From assembly GCA_937894355.1 (NCBI GenBank), contig CALCRD010000046.1, positions 1-6,366 of the forward strand: DNA of 6,366 nucleotides. The letters run 5' to 3'. A program made the translations under genes and the position numbers. The stretch comes from an uncultured Bacillus sp. Its GTDB lineage: Bacteria > Bacillota > Bacilli > Bacillales > Cytobacillaceae. The notes beneath the pieces were generated by a model. It was not told the DNA's origin. It worked only from the letters and a program-made list of their open reading frames with translations, and did not search any database. Of this stretch, positions 5,820 through 6,366 are shown one piece after another (position 1 is the stretch's first letter; each line of letters starts with the position of its first letter).

Positions 5820-6032
5820 TTAGGCACGATTTCGATAGCTCTTATTATGATTATCTACCGCTTGGAGCAACTTGGTGGTTAAACTCATATCAGTACTACA
5901 AATTGGGCATTGAGGAGTGTCCGTGCTTTTAAAGTTATCACGCACCCAACAATTACATTCCTGTGAATCGCATTCCCAAACCTTTGTCTCAACCGTAATG
6001 ATTTCTTCCACATTTCTTCGGCCGAAAGCCAT
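5820..6032 (-). CDS. ydjO: YdjO-like small zinc-ribbon protein (cold-inducible YdjO family)
   Basis: A 70-residue protein that matches the YdjO family in length and layout: a short polar N-terminus, then VWECDSQECNCWVRDNF (18-34) and PQCPICSTDM (40-49). The pairs C21/C26 and C42/C45 form a probable zinc ribbon (CxxxxC...CxxC). The extra C28 sits where I recall Gly in family members (CxGW), making the motif CNCW. Family annotation describes YdjO as cold-inducible in Bacillus subtilis; its molecular role is not known to me, though such small ribbons often bind nucleic acid or other proteins. The start ATG has GGAGG (6041-6045) eight bases upstream. It is a single gene with its own promoter and a long leader. 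It converges on the DUF6509 gene and they share the terminator region. Confidence 0.82.
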   Translation of the reverse strand: MAFGRRNVEEIITVETKVWECDSQECNCWVRDNFKSTDTPQCPICSTDMSLTTKLLQAVDNHNKSYRNRA

Positions 6033-6190
6033 CCTACATACCTCCAGTTCGCATAAATGTTTGTTGTTCCATGAATTGCTAACAGCTGATTATTAAGGGC
6101 CACATGGAAAAAACTCACTAATAATAAAAAGTGGACAGTACTGTTACTCTTTAAAATCAGTGAATTTTTCACTAAAATCATTAATCAGTT
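6033..6190 (-). other. Long 5' untranslated leader of the ydjO-like gene
   Basis: About 158 nt separate the predicted start (near 6190) from the ATG. The leader is AT-rich and holds a 6-bp hairpin (6159-6164 with 6168-6173) flanked by two copies of TGATTTT, and a perfect palindrome ACAGTACTGT (6135-6144). An overlapping 98-codon open frame here is not a credible gene. Long leaders are typical of cold-shock mRNAs, but I see no defined cold-box consensus. Confidence 0.5.
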
Positions 6191-6196
6191 AGTTAA

Positions 6197-6225
6197 ATCA
6201 TACCCTTTTTTAAATTGTTTTTCAA
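6197..6225 (-). promoter_or_regulatory. Sigma-A promoter of the ydjO-like gene
   Basis: The -35 TTGAAA (6220-6225) and -10 TATGAT (6197-6202) are each one base from consensus and are separated by exactly 17 bp. The expected start is near 6190. Confidence 0.75.
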
Positions 6226-6255
6226 ATCAACAACTTCAATGAGTACCATATTCCC

Positions 6256-6366
6256 TTTTCCTAAGAAAAGCGGAAGCGCCTTGGTAGTAAAATCGGCTTT
6301 TGGATTTTACATCAGCGGCGTATGGACTTATAGCCCATCGACTGAGATAAAGGAAACACGAAGTGC
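6256..6366. repeat. Probable edge of a dispersed intergenic repeat, cut by the window end
   Basis: From about 6256 the base composition shifts to more GC. The start, CTAAGAAAAGCGGAAGCGCC (6261-6280), and the end, GAGATAAAGGAAACACGAAG (6344-6363), resemble a non-coding repeat I recall at many intergenic sites in Bacillaceae genomes. Between them is an 8-bp inverted repeat, GTAAAATC/GATTTTAC (6287-6294 with 6303-6310). No open frame or transposase is visible. The assignment rests on memory of the family and the right end is missing. Confidence 0.5.

Noticed and set aside
5885..6181. Minus-strand open frame of 98 codons
   Set aside because: It overlaps the ydjO-like gene in another frame; the translation resembles no family and lacks a good ribosome binding site, while the zinc-ribbon frame has both.

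Overview
The window looks like chromosomal DNA of a low-GC Firmicute, most likely a member of the Bacillaceae. The signs are AT-rich DNA, strong AAGGAGG-type ribosome binding sites, TTG and GTG starts, sigma-A promoters, T-box leaders, and small proteins of types seen mainly in Bacillus relatives (DUF2935, DUF6509, YdjO). No phage, transposase, CRISPR or tRNA/rRNA gene is visible.

Positions 1-4331, read on the minus strand, hold the front of a tryptophan biosynthesis operon: promoter, two T-box riboswitches in series, then trpE, trpG, trpD and the first 198 codons of trpC, which runs off the left edge. The genes are packed tightly. trpE/trpG and trpG/trpD each overlap by 17 nt, and the trpD stop codon directly abuts the trpC start. 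TrpE and TrpG form anthranilate synthase, TrpD adds the phosphoribosyl group, and TrpC closes the indole ring. Later genes (trpF, trpB, trpA) would be expected to the left but are not seen.

The roughly 700-nt leader (about 3598-4296) is the most interesting part. It carries two complete T-box units. Each has a UGG (Trp) specifier, a UGGC tRNA-acceptor-binding bulge, and mutually exclusive antiterminator and terminator helices. Transcription must therefore pass two Trp-tRNA checkpoints before trpE. There is no array of TRAP sites, so control differs from the Bacillus subtilis model. Tandem Trp T-boxes are known from the Bacillus cereus group, so this is a good example of a known but uncommon design, not a new class.

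Positions 4406-6032 hold three small genes outside the operon: a two-repeat DUF2935 helical protein (minus), a divergent acidic DUF6509 protein (plus), and a YdjO-like zinc-ribbon protein (minus). The last two converge on a strong hairpin terminator. Positions 6033-6366 hold the promoter and long untranslated leader of the ydjO-like gene, then what looks like the edge of a dispersed intergenic repeat cut by the window end. I found no clear candidate for an undescribed multi-gene system.
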